64,000 bases of DNA. It comes from Sequoia sempervirens (taxonomy: Eukaryota; Streptophyta; Pinopsida; Cupressales; Cupressaceae). The number at the start of each line of letters is the position of its first letter. The first letter of the stretch is position 1. A program made the position numbers and the translations under genes. The notes under the pieces were generated by a model. The model was not told where the DNA came from and made no database searches. It saw only the letters and a program-made list of their open reading frames with translations. The stretch is from positions 1-64,000 of the forward strand of contig VDFB02115090.1 of assembly GCA_007258455.2 (NCBI GenBank). Reading direction: 5' to 3'. This document shows, piece after piece, positions 35,346-48,044 of the stretch.

Positions 35346-36275
35346 TGGTCAAAATCTTGGAAAACCCCAAAATATTTGAAAATTCAAAAAATCAAAACAT
35401 TTGTAAAATCTTAAAAATACCAAAAACAACCTCAAAACACTTCAAAAAACATTAAAAACATCCAAATATTTGAAAAAATCCATATGTCTCATCTCGCTTT
35501 CACCTGCAATAAACACTCACTCATAATAAATCATCGCCACCCTCAACCTTTGGTGAAACAGTCAGAAACAAGTCTAGCAGATCAAAAGTGAAAACTCAAA
35601 TGTTAAAGTCTCAAGTCTAGATCAATACATAAACAAGTTGGTCAACTCTTTGTATCAATAGCCTATCATCCAATCAGTCCCATATCAATCATCTGATATT
35701 GTCATGTCCTAGGATGCATCTTTCCTACAATGGACATCAATATCAGGCATCACCATAGTTTAGTCTTGGCTAGCGGTATTGAAGAACATCAACTTGTTTG
35801 TTTACTTTATCTTTCTCTTTTGATTTATCTTATTGTGCTCATTCCAAGGACCTCTCGATGATGTCTAGACGAAGGATTTAGAGAGATAGGAATGGGGAAA
35901 AAATCATTATCTTTTATTTGTTGTGCTTGTTGGATATTTTTGTAATATAACCTTGGTCATGTGTTCTTTGTTTAGGTGTAGGAAGGGTGTTTTAGGTATC
36001 TTGTTGACCAAATAGGAAGGCTTTCTTTTCTATGTTTTGGTCTGAGATGCTTGGAATATCTGAACTACATTTTGAATAAGATTCTATTTGTCAGGTGTGA
36101 ACAAGAGTATTCCTATCAGATTGTCGAGTCAAATTCCATCACACTAGGTACAACGCCATCCTGGTTCTTTATACCTTGATGCATTGTTCCTATGTGTGTT
36201 ATCAAACATAAGGTAATTGGCCCTTTTAAAATCCCAACTCCTTGACAAATAATAAACATAATCATCATCATCATC
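35346..36275. other. Retroelement spacer, nothing coding
   Basis: CCAAAAAC and CAAAATATTTG words persist to about 35480, then ordinary sequence follows. No recognisable reading frame. Confidence 0.4.
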
Positions 36276-37100
36276 ATCTCATGTCTTGTTGGAATTTCTT
36301 GCTTTCTTCTATCTTCTTCCGTGCTAACATCGTACCATGACAGTTAATCAAAAATTCATCATGCATCCATCCTACATCCACAAACTATCAGCATCTTGCA
36401 TACTACATATCATATCATATATTAAATATTAAATCATATCACATGCATTGCATTTCCATCATTGCATAATATAGATTGGTTACTCTAAGCATCTCATAAA
36501 CCATACATATGCATCCATTATATAAGCATACATTATTAACTCATATCATTCGTTTTTCATTATCATAACATAAAGCATCACATCATAAAAATCATACATC
36601 ATTACCATAACATTTGCATCATCATAACATCATTTACATATCATCATCATAGTATCCATAGAACATACATAAGCATCATATCATCATCATAATTATCATA
36701 TAAATGCATCACCATATAGTGCATGAGAAAAGATAATGAAAAGAGAAAAATATTGTATTTCATCCACTACGTGCATAATATAGATCTGATAGTCACATAA
36801 TCATGTTGCATTTTGCATCCTCATATCATAATAGAAAAGATATCAAAGAATCTCATTTGCATCATCACATTTAACATAATGCACATCATAACATCGCATA
36901 ATCATTACATCACATCCTGAAGTCACACATCACATAGCATCACCATCACATAAGCATCATATAGTATCATCATCATAGCATCATAACATAGAGCATCATT
37001 GCATCACATTGCACAGCATATAGAAATAAGATCCATCCATAAAGCATAAAGTAGAATAGGACACATCATATCAGATAAATATCATCTCGTCTCATATATC
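36276..37100. repeat. CAT-rich degenerate microsatellite
   Basis: CATCATCAT, ATCATAACATC and CATATCAT words make up most of about 800 bases, with no fixed longer period. It is an expanded and decayed CAT repeat lying just 3' of the antisense PMD frame. Confidence 0.75.
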
Positions 37101-37239
37101 ATCAAAATAAATACACCTCATGGTACAAAATTGGATCAATATACATGTGTATGTCAATAGAGTACAATGGCCCATGGGGCTATCAAAAACAAGCCCATGG
37201 GGTGTAAAAAGAATCATGTCTCTGATCAAAATGGTCTAA

Positions 37240-39060
37240 CCCTGCTGGTTGTTGCCCTCGCCACCTTCTCTCTCTTTGTGATCCTCTACAGGTCTGTGGC
37301 ATGTCCTCTATGAAAATTCTGGGACTCGTGCTAGTCTCGGCATGGCCTAATAATAATGCATCTTGTAATAATTGGCCTCCTGGATCACCTCCCTATATGA
37401 TCGAAGCGATACCATGCTCTGGGAGGAGGATGTAGACATACTCTCAATCTATTGTCGTCTTCCCATCTCTGCTACTTCCTGCAGCTCTACAACCTATCTT
37501 TGTTGGACCGCCTAGTCCCACTCTGCCTATAGCTGATCTCTCTCAGCTGTGAGTTCCTATACCTATGCCTGCAGCTACAGAATCTAGCCGTCCCTAGGGT
37601 TTGGAGAAAGAGGTGGCTGCACGGGTGGTTGATCATGGCCCTCATCTCTGGGTGGTGTTAGAACCCTATCCTGGTGCCCATCCTATCATCTCGGGTCCTG
37701 ATCCTATCTCTACTCACCCACTTGTAGATCTGGGAGTGGTTGATCCTAAGGCCCCCTATCCTAATCTAGTTGGTTTGGTGGTGGTCCTCCCCCTCCTTAG
37801 TCCCTGTCTCCATCCCCTTGGCCCCATCCTGCTCCCCTGCCTCTGGCACTGTAAATCTAAGGGGTAGCCTGAACTAGTCTTTGTACGCCTGCATGGTCCC
37901 TACATTGGCCTGCCCCTGATCATATAGCCATGGTCTGGCCACCAACTGCATAAAACTCTGCACTTCCTTGTGTGCAAGTATATATTGGCCCCAAGAGCTA
38001 TGGCTTGTCATACATGCAAATATGGAAACATATTGATCATCTAGCCTATCCTGCGGCTCTCTGAACTATCTTTGCACTCTGCCTAATAGATACATCTCAA
38101 GCATCATGTGCTCTCTGCCCTACATCAATCTATTCTAGTGGGAGAAAAAGAGTTGTTGTACATCATCAAACCATGCGGGCCATCCAAGATATGGCCGCCA
38201 AGTAAAAGCTCGCATGTCATCAAGGACTCTCCTCCAATGAGGAATCCTATGATGTCTTGTATGTGTGAAAGAAACACCTTCGCGGTATTGCTAGAAAACT
38301 GGATCATCTGGCTCCATAGTAACTTGAATAACCCTCGAATGAAGCACAAAAATGTGCTCCCAAGCCCAGATGTGTAGGAGTGTGAACCTTGTCCAAAGTG
38401 CTCGGCTGTCAAGGTAGGAGAACTCATGAAGATATCTGTACAGCAAGACCAACAGAATTGACCCCAAGTAGAGCATGTCTGTCACCGAAGCATGTGCTCC
38501 CAAGCGAGGCCCCATCCAGGACTGAAGTATCAGCCCCATCGATCTGGTGCAACGAGACCCAATATGATGGCTACTATAACAAGGAGAAAGGCTGACAGGA
38601 CAGGCTTGTGATGCTCTAGCTTGATCTGGCCCTCACATAATACAATCTCATCAAGGCCCATAACATCATAGTAGGCCTCCCTCCTGGCATCCACATCATA
38701 AATCATGCACTCTCCATGGATGGGAAATCAAAGTATCCACCACACATCCTCTAGTGTGACTATGGCCTTGCCTATTGAAAGGTGGAAGGAGGATGTCTCA
38801 CTGTCCCATCTCTCAGCGAGTGCCATCATCATCCCCAAGTGTGTCCTCACGGGCGGTGCATAAGTGATGTACCAGAGTCCGATCACCCCTAGGTGCTCCT
38901 GCTGTTGCTCGGGCATATCATCCAAAACATCGAAAAGATCCTAGGACCTGTGCTCACGTAAGTAAAGTATCATTGCCTCCTCCTACATCAGGAAAGTCAC
39001 TGCGTTAAGATTTTTCAAGAAAATCTTGATCTTGATTTGTCTCAGCGTACCTGAAATATC
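37240..39060 (-). pseudogene. Plant mobile domain (PMD) pseudogene, antisense in a Ty3-like element
   Basis: On the minus strand from about 39000: AMILYLREHRS, DVLDDMPEQQQEHLGVIGLW, HLGMMMALAERWDSETSSFH, LEDVWWIL, FPIHGECMIYDVDARREAYY and HKPVLSAFLLVIVAIILG. After a frameshift near 38535 come LGAHASVTDMLYLGSILLVL, HEFSYLDSRALWTRFTLL and WAWEHI. Another frame then gives FTWRPYLGWPAWFDDVQ (about 38170). This is the PMD (aminotransferase-like) domain found in MAIN/MAIL proteins and in transposons. Downstream (37570-37430) a broken Gln/Glu-rich coiled coil (ELTAERDQL) can be read. Several stops and frameshifts kill it. It lies antisense to an LTR 800 bases to its right. Antisense extra frames between pol and 3' LTR, some with PMD-like content, are known from Tat-lineage Ty3/gypsy elements. 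I infer that this is such a frame. Confidence 0.8.
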
Positions 39061-39808
39061 CTACACGTCACTCTTTGTGGGTGTGGCGCAATTTTCAAAT
39101 TCCAAACTATGCCACTAGGAGCTTCTAATTCTCAATCTCTACCACATCATCATAGTTTGAGAAGGTGGCTTAGTTTATTTAAAGGAAACCCTAATTGCAA
39201 AGAGGCCCACCATGGCGCACTTCATGTATACGGTTTAGTTTGGAATTTGAACCCTAATTCCAAACTACAACATGACATTGCTATTCGTGACTGTGGCATA
39301 GTTTGAGGCTACGCGACACTGAAAGAGAATTTCCAGTGGCACTATATTGGACCACTTCTAAGTGACCTAACTTCTAAGCTATTAAATGTGCACGAAAATT
39401 GAAAAGCAAGCTAGTGTCAAGTTGTCTCACTGGTGGTCCAGTGCTAGGTAGCCTCTGGTGTGTGTGTACTCTGTCTGAGATGTGTCGAGGGAGTTGTTGT
39501 TGCACCATCTCGCGAAGGAGTCAGAGCTCAAGAATGCAAAATATCTAAAGGATAAATGTGCAAATGAATTGGAAATGGCCCCTCGAGGCCTATTTAAGCC
39601 TGAAAATTAGGGCTTTTGACTCCGTTTAGCCATCCTGCTAGGGTTTTTGTCCCTTAATCCCATTTTTTCCCAACTGAGGGTTGTTTCACACCTTTTTTGT
39701 TTTTTATCCTATTTTTTGGCATCCTGGAGACTTTTTGGACCCGACATGAACCTTGTCCTCTTTTTTTGTGAGATCACCCAAAAAGTTGAATTTTTTGTCT
39801 AATCTCTC
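39061..39808. other. Spacer between PMD frame and polypurine tract
   Basis: CCTAATTCCAAACTAT-type words occur several times on both strands at 39090-39270. A TATTTAAGCC motif lies at 39590, and 39660-39790 is T-rich. No gene was found. Confidence 0.4.
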
Positions 39809-39818
39809 GAGGGGGTAG
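39809..39818 (+). other. Polypurine tract of the Ty3-like element
   Basis: GAGGGGGTAG lies directly before the TG start of an LTR-like sequence, the position where plus-strand priming occurs in LTR retrotransposons. Confidence 0.6.
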
Positions 39819-39820
39819 TA

Positions 39821-41205
39821 TGTCAGCATGTTTCACCCGCTAAGGCAATAGTGGGGAAAGTTTTGAAATTATAAATTTTTTGGCTTTTGATCGAGACATG
39901 TTTATTCTTTGAACCAACGCAGCAAGTGCATTGCTTCAAAGAGGGGAAAAATGCAACCATGTTAAATGTATTGATTGGCATTACACACTTGATCCTGATT
40001 ACTAACACTATTTCAACCTAAATTATCCTCTTAGCTTGTCATCACTCTTCGTCCCTTAATTAAATAAATAATCATTTATTTGATTAAGTCATTCTCTTTT
40101 GTTACTTAAATTAATCCATCTAATTTAATTAACCCTAGGTCTCTATTTAATTAATTAATTCATTTTATTTGATTAAATATCTAAAGTCATCTCATTAAAT
40201 TAAATAAATTAAAGCTTATTTAATTTAATCTAACAATCGTCCCCTTTAGTTAAATAAATCAAAATCTTTATTTAACTAATTCTAAATCATTTTCCTCTCA
40301 ACTTTGATTTATTTAAATCCTAAAATCTAAGTAAAAATTGTCAAATCACTTAACCTCCTCTTAGTTAATCAAATCCTGATTAAATTTAATCTTAATCCAT
40401 GTCCCATCCTCTAGCTTTTGCCACTTGCACATGAAAATACATTTAATTCATTTATTAAATCTTTATTTTCTCTCAACTTGGCATCTTTTATAGAATATTC
40501 TTCCAAATTTGAAATCCCTCCAAGTGGATTTGTCCTTCCAACAAGACATTCATTCCTTCTTACAAGTCCTTTTTCCTTGAGACAAGTGGCCATAACTCCA
40601 TTTGACTCTCCCTCCACCTTGTCATTTCACTAATTTCAAATTTCAATGAATTGCATTTATGAGCACATTCATCAAAATGTGCACATCCTTTGCCCATTCA
40701 CATATTGACAAGTGGCACTTGCCTATTGGGTGTTGAATGATCCCACATTGCTTCATTTTGATCATTCCTCCATCTTGTATTTCTATAAATAAGGGGTTTC
40801 TCTCCTTATTTTATCATCCACAATTTGAGAAAGTCTACTATACTCAATTTTATCTTCAAGTATATCTATTTCCATCAATTTTATCAAAGTCTTAACTAAG
40901 TTATGTAGATTTTTCATCATGGAGCTCGAGTGAATCTTCAACAAAGTGGATCACTCATCAAAATTGCATCATAGGAGTTAGGAAAGGTCCAATTTTCACA
41001 TCAAATTGGCACCAATTCCCCCATGGGATCAAGAGTTTGCATGCTTAATTAGGATTTCATTGCTTTCTTATGGTGTTCTTCATTGTATTTCCTAGTTTGA
41101 GTATTGTTAATGGATTTCATGGGGAATCTTGATTCTTACTTGCATTAGATCTAATAATGTGTTTGTCTCTTGTGTTTTGCAGGTATTAGGATTGGGGTTC
41201 TACAA
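39821..41205 (+). mobile_element. Ty3-like LTR (right end uncertain)
   Basis: It begins TGTCAGCATG after a polypurine tract. The U3-like part has many AATTAAATAAAT words (40050-40400). A clear TATA box CTATAAATAAGGGG lies at 40783-40796, so transcription would start near 40815. A plausible right end is GGGGTTCTACA at about 41205, but no second LTR copy or target-site duplication in the window confirms it; the end could lie up to about 41450. This would be the 3' LTR of the element whose body lies to the left. Confidence 0.55.
40783..40796 (+). promoter_or_regulatory. LTR TATA box
   Basis: CTATAAATAAGGGG is a near-consensus plant TATA element, well placed within the proposed LTR. Confidence 0.6.
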
Positions 41206-42179
41206 GAAGGCACGCGACTTTACACCAACTAAAGGAAGCCTTTGTCTTAATGAGAATATCTTTTGGTTTGTTGTAACCATTTCTTAAGGAAATGACCGGT
41301 ATAATCTCTCAAATGAAAATGTGACATGTGTACATCTCGGCCTGAAGCTTATTTTGCTCCATTATTTTGAGTCTATCATCTCTCCAGCTGTAACATTTTA
41401 CATGAATTATTAATGAAATTTGATCAATGATATTTCTTTAATCTTCTTTGTCATTAAGCATTGATGTATTTTTTAATTCTAGCTCTGGTTTAATGAACCA
41501 ATTAAAGTACCTTGATTAAAGCATGAATTCATATAAATTTTTAGTGGATCAGATAAGTAGTAGTAATGGAGTTTGAGTATTGATGTGTGAATTGTAATGC
41601 AATTTCACTAAGATTATGGATGACTGGAATTAAAATCACCTTATAGTTCATATTTTAATTGTGTTAAAAGTAAAACTTGAACATGTACTCATTGATTCAT
41701 CACTCAACTCAATACTTAATAACGTATAAACAATATTATTAGTAGCATATACAACAATGAACATTAGCAATCATTTAATGTGTATCTAGTAGTTGAAACC
41801 ACTATCCGACTTTTTCTTCAAATGATAAAATAAATAATATAGATAATTAAACATCAACACATTATTAAAGTATGAATTTGAGATTTTTTATTGATTTTCA
41901 CATGAAGGAATACATAGAGGCATTGGAAATGAAAAATATTGCTCAAAGACAACTCTGCACAGTGCTGAGTTGGAACTTGGAAACTCATATTATCAAAAAT
42001 CAAATCATTGTATCACCTTTTCTAGCAACTTCCATTGTTAAGGTGGTGGAATTATCATTTGTTCTAACTGGTGTTGTTTGACTTGAATATTTTTTAACAA
42101 TTCATGATTGAAATTGGAACCTGTCTTGAATTCTTCAATCAATTTTGTAGTCAAGGTTAGCAATGATTTTATGGAACCC
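41206..42179. other. Intergenic, nothing recognised
   Basis: AT-rich sequence. A 69-codon frame at 41872-42081 has no identifiable content. Confidence 0.45.
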
Positions 42180-43180
42180 AAATAGTTTACCACATTTGGG
42201 TTCTGACGAAACTAGTCCAAATCAATCTTCCTTGCACCTTCCATCTTTTTGAAATCATTCTTTCCAATGAATCACTCATTTGTGTCAAAAGCCTCTAGAA
42301 AACCAAGCTCTGTGAAGTTCCTTACCTTTTCATCCACCTTCTTCATCTTTTCTACAACCAAATGCAAATATTCCTTTGTTTCACGCATTCTCAAACACTT
42401 TTCAATGATAGATGACAACGTCATTGATGTGGCAAGCTGATTAGTAATCCCTTTTGATTTCAAAACATTGTCACTGGCTTTGTAGATTGTTTGTTGAACT
42501 TGATTTGTAGATTTCTCTAATGCTAACACATTTTTGTTGTCGGCTAAATATTTGTTAAGCTTATTATAATGTTGTCTAATATCATCAATCAATTGAAACA
42601 TTTCACACAAATGATCAATCCTCTACATTATTTCATCCCAGATATTTTGTTTCATATACCTCATTGTTTCTCTATAAAATGCAGATAACTTCTTTTGACA
42701 AGACTTAAGTTCATTTTTTGCTTCCATCAGCTCTGCCTCCAATCTTTCATTTCTTTTTCTCCCTTTCTCCAATTTTTGTTCCCATTGTGCATTTCCATTC
42801 GCAATACTTAGTCTTAATTTTTTTGAAGTGGACTTTTACTCATATTTCTTGTTGCTCTCATCTAGCCTTTGATTTAGTTCATTCACTTTAGTTTCATTAG
42901 CAATTGCAAGTACTCCTATTCTTGAATGGTGAAGGAATAGTACTTTCAATTGCTAATGATGTCACAGCCACATTATTTGGCAATGGGGGAGTGCCTAGAA
43001 ATAACTCCTTTGTGGTGGATCCATTGGTAGTGTGACTTGGACTTGTCAAAGTCCTTTGCCTCTTCTGTATGCCCTGATCACCTGGTTCTTTTGTGGTATC
43101 TTGTATTGTTGTCCTCTTGTGTTTAATTTGTTGTTGTAGCACATGTCTTTTTAAAGATGAGTGGAGCATGCAAGTGCCAA
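42180..43180 (-). pseudogene. Retroelement-type coiled-coil protein relic
   Basis: Read on the minus strand from 43169, a Thr/Ser/Pro-rich linker (KRQRTLTSPSHTTNG) is followed, after a frameshift, by a long predicted coiled coil: TKVNELNQRLDESNKKYE at about 42880, EQKLEKGRKRNERLEAELME, then LCEMFQLIDDIRQHYNKLNK (42610) and MRETKEYLHLVVEKMKKVDE (42390). The frame decays after AFDTNE (42272). I do not recognise a Pfam-type domain. Layout and decay resemble the extra or gag-like proteins of large LTR elements, and it may be the C-terminal counterpart of the N-terminal frame at 63384. That link rests on style only. No LTR was found around it. Confidence 0.5.
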
Positions 43181-43229
43181 GCTCCTATTTGGTATAAAAA
43201 ACATATGTTACTTTACATAGTACAAATAC

Positions 43230-43410
43230 AAATGTAAGTGCCAAGCTTCTTCTAGACCGCTGGTAATGACGTAATACAAATGTCTTTCTAAAAATAAATG
43301 CATGGGACTTGTTGGGTCAATCATGCACTCTAAAAATAAATGCATGGTACTTGTTGGTAGGCCATGGCACTCAAAATAAATGCATCGAGCTTGCCTAGCC
43401 AACCATGTTG
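43230..43410. repeat. Three tandem units of about 55-60 bp
   Basis: AAAATAAATGCATGGKACTTGTTGG recurs at about 43289, 43333 and 43374 with diverging spacers. No coding content. Confidence 0.7.
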
Positions 43411-45723
43411 GGGAAAGGGGAGTTGTGAAGATACAAAATATACTTATCCCCTTTGAGAACCAGAGTCATGCAGAAGATGAGGGGTAGTAAGATTGCCCCC
43501 ATCTTTTATATGTAGCCTCCATGCACTAGAATATCACTTATCTCCATTAGATCTCCTCATACTAGTTTAAAACCTACCTTAGAAGTTAGGTGAACTAGAT
43601 CAACTTATTTCCAATTCCACCCATTCTAAACTTGAAGGAAATTGGTCTTTTACTCTATAACTACATAGTTAGAGGTAGGAGAATTTAGATTATCCCCAAT
43701 AATACCACATCTTCATCTTCTTGAATCCTTATTAACCCTACAAAATAAAAACCCTTATTAAAATTAAAATATTGCACTCAATAGTAAAGACTTTAGCCTT
43801 CAACAAATGATTTTAGTTGTGCTCACTATCCTTATTTATGGGCCAATAGTGCCACTACCAGCCTAATCCTTGTGTAAACCTCACACGTGTCATGTGTGAG
43901 GTTGGATATAATCATAATCACGATTTCCACAAAACAAAAGAGAAACTTAATTGATTCATGTAACTTAAGCCTTACATTTACAATTAAAATGTTTAATTTG
44001 ATTGACATCTAGACTCTAGCTACATACAAACTGTACCTCAAGTTGACAAGCTGTCAATTGTCAAAATTGTCAGTGCCACTCAAACGAAATGAAATCATTA
44101 CAAATCTTGTTTAACTAGATCACTAGATTATTGACATCATCATCTATGATTCTATAGTACATCATGCAATTTTTAATATAAAGCTATCCAATCAATCACT
44201 CTATATGTTCATATGGCATTAATTTGTGCCACCACCTGCAATACCACAACCACACTTTCTTCAAAAACTAATATTGAGAATTTCAATAGAATAAATGAAA
44301 GGTAGAGTAATTTGATGCATTGAAAAGAGAGAATTAAATGTCTTGTTTTACCTTAATCATTATCAATGTCCCCTAATAAGTCACAATAAATTTTGCTCAC
44401 TTGTGATTAGAACTATATGTTGATAATTACTATTAGTTTTAAAAGCCAAATTTTTATATTGATCAAAGCAAAAAGGATTTACAAGAATGGAGCCATGAAA
44501 AGTATTCTAATTTAAGTAGCTATTGCTAAAGACTAAAGTACATAGTACATAGCCAACATGGCCAAAAATCCACTAATCGCGACAAAAAACCAATCACAAA
44601 GTACATATTACAAGAACTATTACATTGTATAATCAAATATAGACACGTGACATGTCACACAATTCATTACTAATTTTTTTTGTAACATTAGCTGATGCCA
44701 TCAACTAGGTTTTTGAATAGAATGTGAATCAAATTTAACAAACTAATAGCAAAGAAGAAAAGTGAATCACCCAAAACCTTCCTCTGAAACTCTAGAATCT
44801 TTAATGATTCAGTTTTCGTATCACATAGTAGACCCCATCTCATATTAACCAGGGCAAGAGCTTACACTGTAGAAGCATGCAATTCCACTTTCCTAAAGAT
44901 TCCACCAATAGGCATTAACCCACTTTCAAAATTGTAATGCTCTAGTGCCAACTCCAATGAAGAAATAGAGTAAATGAAAGGCTACAAATTACATATTGCC
45001 GGTGTGTTCATCAAATCTTTATCGAGCGAAATTTCCATGCAATTAGATAAGGAAGCCAAAGATACCTCAGAATATAGAGCACGATGGTTGTTCTAAAGCC
45101 ATTCCCTACCCACAATTATTCTTATAGCATCCTCAACCTACACACAAGGAATTGTAAAACCATACCCAACTTTCATCTATCATATGCATCGTCCCTTCTT
45201 TTCTCCCAAAAACATTTGGGTAGCATAACACACCATGAAGACTCCATAATATCATAGTTAAATTGAGAATAGAAAAGAAAGAAATAAAAACCAAATATAT
45301 TATAAATGATATGAAGAACACCAAGTTGGTGAAGTATATATAGAAATTGGAATGAAGACAATGAGTATGACATCAAATACTCAACTTACATTTTTAAATT
45401 CACCACTATCATGGATGCGACAATTAACATTTCTTTCAACACTTGAATCCTTAATCATTGATGTGACAATATTATTTTGAAAAAATTGTGACAATATAAT
45501 TATTCCAAGTTACTCATGAGAAAATCCACGTTTTGGCCTTCCCGTTTCCCCATTGGATTTAACACATGTGTAAATTTTAGCAATGGGGAGGCGAGGAGTG
45601 GCCCAGATTAAATCTAGTGCTTCACATTTGTGTGCTCTTTTCCTTAAGACCATTCGCCTGTGCATAACCCTCAGACCAGATGGAATACCTATATTAAGAT
45701 GTCTTGCTTATCTTTAAAACAAT
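43411..45723. other. Intergenic, no gene seen
   Basis: AT-rich sequence with no long frames. It contains small palindromes (CCTCACACGTG...CATGTGTGAGG at 43880-43903; TGACATGTCA at 44648) and no element ends that I could establish. Confidence 0.5.
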
Positions 45724-45734
45724 TGCTTAAAAGG
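45724..45734. repeat. Left target-site duplication of LINE-like insertion
   Basis: TGCTTAAAAGG is repeated exactly at 46901-46911, two bases after an A-run. Confidence 0.75.
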
Positions 45735-46900
45735 TATGTATGTGATAGATGATAAGATGGCTGCATCAATCAACATTAATTTGTAGGTTAATTTGATTGG
45801 GAATTTGAAGAGATGTGTGGCAACCGACAGGATCACAAAAATATTTGTGCATAAACAATGCATGACATGTTTGAAGTTGGTTTTCATTTCTTGGTACGAT
45901 TTCCATAAGGCTGTTGGAGGTTTTCCTACAAATAGGGGTTGTTGTGCTCATTTTTCTCAAATTGGCTTAGCACTCTTGAAAAACACCAAGGGGCAATGGA
46001 GACTCCTCTATTTCTGAATTCCATGAAGCAGCAAAACACTTTCCATGGTGAAATCACTGAGAAACAATTGAAAGGGATAATGGTGTCCAAGCACCCACTA
46101 GTGCTCCAGGCAGTAAAGGGTGTTTAGGGCCCAAAATTTTTTTTGGCTACCCACAAGCTCAGGGGGAATTTAGAAATACCTGCCATGTTTTTGGCAATGC
46201 TCGTGTACATGGGTGTCTCAAAAGCTCGGGGGAAGAAGCTATGCCAAATTATTTTTCCACACTCTCTATTGGAAAATATCGATGTGGCACTGGAAAACAT
46301 TGACGGCAATTTAACGACCCCTCTATCATTGCACTACTACAAGGCTTGTGGGAATGAATGGTCAGTACCAAATTTTTCCCTAGTGTGCTCATTGGACCAT
46401 GCAACTCTCAAAAACCAGTGGGGGTAGATTGATAGGTGTATCTACTTTCTTCTGTGTGCAGTTGACATTCTCAAAAACTGACCAAAGGGTTGGGTGAAGG
46501 CATTTACGGTGGCAGAAGCTCTTGACGAGGAAAGGTGGTCTTCAAATGAGGAGGATTGGGAGTTGGGCACTAGTGAAGAATGGGTAGTGAATGACACCAG
46601 GAGTTGGGAGGGATGAGAAAACCATCTTACCCATAGTTCCTACGGTGGTGATTGTCTGGTGATTCTAAATACAATCAAAGCCAACAAGACCAGTGAGGCT
46701 AGTTGCAACAATGCATAGTCTGGTGTCTATGGAAGGTCATTTTAGTTTGTGATGGTTTGTAGTTCGTATAAGTGTCCAATGTCAGTTCATTCAATACTTG
46801 GGTCTTTAATGTTTTGTGGAAATGAAGGAATGTAAAAAATATTTTTGATTAATATAGGGTGTTGCCCCATTTAGCAGCTATTTAACTATAAAAAAAAATG
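45735..46900 (+). mobile_element. 5'-truncated LINE-like insertion
   Basis: About 1.17 kb between 11-bp direct repeats, ending TTAACTATAAAAAAAAATG. The terminal block GGGTGTTGCCCCATTT (46858-46873) resembles the stem before the tail of plant L1-type LINEs and parallels the GGGGTCATGGCCCC block of the LINE at 4068-6158. Inside, plus-strand frames at 45793-46017, 46143-46427 and 46490-46615 can be chained. They end with an acidic stretch (DEERWSSNEEDWELGTSEEW), similar in style to the acidic stretch near the left of the first LINE. I see no reverse transcriptase motif. The body could be the C-terminal end of a LINE polyprotein or a non-autonomous derivative. Confidence 0.7.
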
Positions 46901-46911
46901 TGCTTAAAAGG
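46901..46911. repeat. Right target-site duplication of LINE-like insertion
   Basis: An exact copy of 45724-45734. Confidence 0.75.
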
Positions 46912-47089
46912 ATCCTTTAGTAGTGCAGGATTTAACGCTAGTTCCCTAATATTTCCTTGAAATTTTGCACCTTGCTATAGTTCCTTCGATGGTTCTGAGC
47001 ATTCCTTATTATTATTTTTGTTGTCATGACTTTAAGTAATTTAATAAGTAATAAAATCTCAGCCATTGATTTCTAGAAATCCAACGGTT

Positions 47090-47225
47090 CTAGAGTTATT
47101 TTGAAGGTTTTAATTTGCAATTCTAGTGCTTCAGAGATTTACTTCTGGAATGCAACTACAATTTTCCATCAAAAATTCATCGAACAATCATGGTTATATT
47201 GATTTGCACTGACAATTGGCTACAA
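47090..47225. repeat. Direct repeat, first copy (about 140 bp)
   Basis: AACGGTTCTAG...AATGCAACTA...CCATCAAAAATTCATCGAAC...TATATTGATTTGC runs in parallel with 47532-47672 at roughly 80% identity. No coding content; the origin is unknown. Confidence 0.75.
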
Positions 47226-47531
47226 ATATGGAATATCCTTTGCACATTTGTTTCATTACTTTGGTCCGGGGATTCAATTATTTTATTTTAGATTGATAAT
47301 TCAGCCTTGTTTGGCCTTTACATCCTTAAAACCTTTGTGTTAAATTTTCTTAAGTTTTTAAGCCCTGGTCCTACGTTCTTCCTAGGTGGTCCCTATTTTA
47401 AAACAAACTTTATGCACGTGCATATTTTTGCCACTTAAGTTCTTCTATCACTCATTGCAAAAATACTTCAACCCATCGGGTTCATTACCATGATGAGCGA
47501 TGAGCCTTGATCTTGCCACATGTCCACATCT

Positions 47532-47672
47532 AACGGTTCTAGTGTTATTCCAAAGGTTTCAATTCGCAAATATAGTGCTTCAAAGATTTAATTCCAGAAT
47601 GCAACTATAGTTGCCCATCAAAAATTCATCGAACAATTGTGCTTATATTGATTTGCGCTGACATTTTGCCAC
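47532..47672. repeat. Direct repeat, second copy
   Basis: Diverged copy of 47090-47225, about 440 bases downstream. Confidence 0.75.
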
Positions 47673-48044
47673 TGAATTTTTTATTAGTTTGAGATTATGT
47701 TTAATTTTCCAATGTTTTTTCTTATTCATTTTAAAATAGGTTTAATTTTCCAATGAAAATATTTTTTTGGTTTAAAAAAAGTTTTAATCGCCAACAATGT
47801 TTTTTCTCTATTTTGAAAATAGGTTTAATTCGCCAATGAAAATATTTTATTGGTTTTAAAAAAGTTGTAATTAGCTAGGATTTTCCACAGATTTCTAGTG
47901 ATTACAAAATACTTTCCAATTAAGATTTTTTTTTCCTGAAAAATGAATTTTTTTTGCAATAAAATTAATATTTTTATCAGGAAGTATACAAGATTCACTA
48001 GGATTTTACACATTCACCAAGGGGGGGTTTCTTAAAGTTATCCC
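47673..48044. other. AT-rich sequence before the telomere-like array
   Basis: Contains a local duplication (GTTTAATTYGCCAATGAAAA and a following TTTTATTGGTTT at about 47750 and 47823). No gene. Confidence 0.5.

Noticed and set aside
36276..37100. CRISPR-like spaced repeats
   Set aside because: No constant repeat length or unique spacers; it is a decayed CAT microsatellite in a plant genome.
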